Of a stretch of DNA of 14,673 nucleotides, positions 13,826 through 14,673 are shown in pieces. Numbering within the stretch: the stretch's first letter is position 1; every line of letters begins with the position of its first letter. The notes under the pieces were generated by a model. That model saw only the letters and a program-made list of their open reading frames with translations, did no database searches and had not been told where the DNA came from. Source of the stretch: Bacteroidales bacterium (GTDB lineage: Bacteria; Bacteroidota; Bacteroidia; Bacteroidales; SM23-62); NCBI GenBank assembly GCA_016783865.1, contig JADHVS010000108.1, forward strand, positions 1 to 14,673, read 5' to 3'. Made by a program: the position numbers and the translations under genes.

Positions 13826-14673
13826 ATGGGCAATGTTTTTCCAATTTCGTTGAGATTATCCCTGAAGCTAAAAATACTAATCCCGCTGATATCCATTTCA
13901 TTCCTGGTGTTTGGGTTTGTCTTTTGGATCTTTCACGGCTACCTGGTTGCGACGTATGAAAATGAGATAAAAAAACGGGCAGAGACCATTGCCCTTACGA
14001 TCATTTACACCAGCGATGCCTCTCAGGATCCTAACCAGATTCAGCGCCTGGTCACTACCCTGAACCTTGATCCTGATGTAAAACTGATTGTTACCGTAGC
14101 CGGTAATCCTCCCATTGTCTTTGCCTCTTCCCGGGTCCAATGGGTGGATAAAAATATTTCATTCCTGCCTGATTTACCCGAAAGGCCATTTCTGCGAGCT
14201 TCAGCCACTTCCACGAAAGGATATCATTTTGAAGAACGTACGAACAATTCATTCATTTACATTACTTCATTGAAAATGACCCGGCCCCTTGGGAATATCG
14301 GGGTAATAGGTAATGGAGCGCTTCTCCTGGAACTCGATGTGAGTTCAATCATTCAAGAGTTGTCGCAGGCAATTTTCGTGATGGCGGTGGGATTAGCGTT
14401 ATCCACGATCTTAATCGCTGTATTTATCTACCTGATCATCCGTCGCTTTGTGCTCATTCCTGCAAAAGCCATGAAGAACGTCATGGTAAACCGTACCAAA
14501 GGCGTTATGAAAGAAAGGGTTCCTGTATATTTTAATGATGAGATTGGTTCTATCGCCTTATCGCTGAATGAGATGCTGGATCAACTGGAGGATGAGTCAA
14601 ACAAACGAAGTCTCGTGGAAGCCCGCCTTCGGGAGTCTGAAAGTCGACTAAGGGAACTTAATTCGCAAAAGGA
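13826..14673 (+). CDS. Membrane sensor protein with HAMP domain, probably a histidine kinase (5' part)
   Basis: The frame is open from ATG 13826 (one base after the previous stop) to the window end, 282 residues. It has a membrane segment (about 17-38), a periplasmic region of about 140 residues (39-180), a second membrane segment (about 182-206), a HAMP domain (about 206-255, with IIRRFVLIPAKAMKNVM then FNDEIGSIALSLNEMLDQL), and the start of a coiled coil (SLVEARLRESESRLRELNSQ). The order is that of membrane sensor kinases with a periplasmic single-Cache-like domain, and the missing part probably brings PAS and/or HisKA domains. A diguanylate cyclase or chemoreceptor cannot be excluded. The coupling to the upstream binding lipoprotein suggests the periplasmic domain reads the loaded lipoprotein. 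Confidence 0.82.
   Translation, partial: MGNVFPISLRLSLKLKILIPLISISFLVFGFVFWIFHGYLVATYENEIKKRAETIALTIIYTSDASQDPNQIQRLVTTLNLDPDVKLIVTVAGNPPIVFASSRVQWVDKNISFLPDLPERPFLRASATSTKGYHFEERTNNSFIYITSLKMTRPLGNIGVIGNGALLLELDVSSIIQELSQAIFVMAVGLALSTILIAVFIYLIIRRFVLIPAKAMKNVMVNRTKGVMKERVPVYFNDEIGSIALSLNEMLDQLEDESNKRSLVEARLRESESRLRELNSQK

Overview
The window looks like a chromosomal segment of a Bacteroidota (Bacteroidetes) bacterium. Evidence: promoters of the TTTG / TAnnTTTG type lie upstream of several genes, Shine-Dalgarno sequences are mostly absent, and the gene content is typical of the phylum (LytS/LytTR two-component pair, OmpA plus helix-hairpin-helix pair, ZU5 lipoprotein, small secreted proteins, hybrid histidine kinase). 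No 16S gene or other strict taxonomic marker is present, so this is an inference.

Layout. (1) 1-4010, plus strand: the end of a gas-vesicle operon. It holds the tail of a GvpA/J/M-family structural protein, GvpF/L, GvpK, an unrecognised 227-residue protein, and a hybrid histidine kinase (REC-PAS-HisKA-HATPase-REC) whose GTG start overlaps the stop of the unknown gene. This kinase is a plausible regulator or signalling output tied to the gas-vesicle genes. (2) 4011-4548: gene-free, with short repeats, a perfect 16-bp palindrome and a terminator for the minus strand. (3) 4549-7075: a zone of decay. It contains a minus-strand OmpA gene (amber stop plus frameshift), its membrane/helix-hairpin-helix partner (frameshift plus stop), the 3' half of a tRNA gene, a 32-bp palindromic repeat, tandem repeats, an intact small protein of unknown function, the C-terminal remnant of a tyrosine recombinase, and a frameshifted ZU5 lipoprotein. 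The tRNA fragment and recombinase remnant point to an old integrated element.

(4) 7249-7900, plus: a HicA/HicB toxin-antitoxin pair with a clear promoter and a candidate operator. (5) 7905-10155, minus: a LytTR response regulator and its LytS-type sensor kinase. The kinase is split by one in-frame amber codon, while the regulator has its own promoter. (6) 10395-10783: a second copy of the palindromic repeat and a small secreted protein with three 12-residue repeats. (7) 10916-12804, plus: an ABC-F ATPase of the Uup type. (8) 12790 to the end, plus: a solute-binding lipoprotein of the NMT1/ThiY type, followed one base later by a HAMP-containing membrane sensor protein that runs off the window. 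No permease lies between them, so this pair reads as a ligand-sensing module rather than a transporter.

The two most unusual units are the gas-vesicle operon ending in a coupled hybrid kinase with an unknown protein, and the binding-protein/sensor pair. The concentration of single-site lesions between 4549 and 10155 is the other striking property. It is either real gene decay around a dead mobile element or local sequence error.
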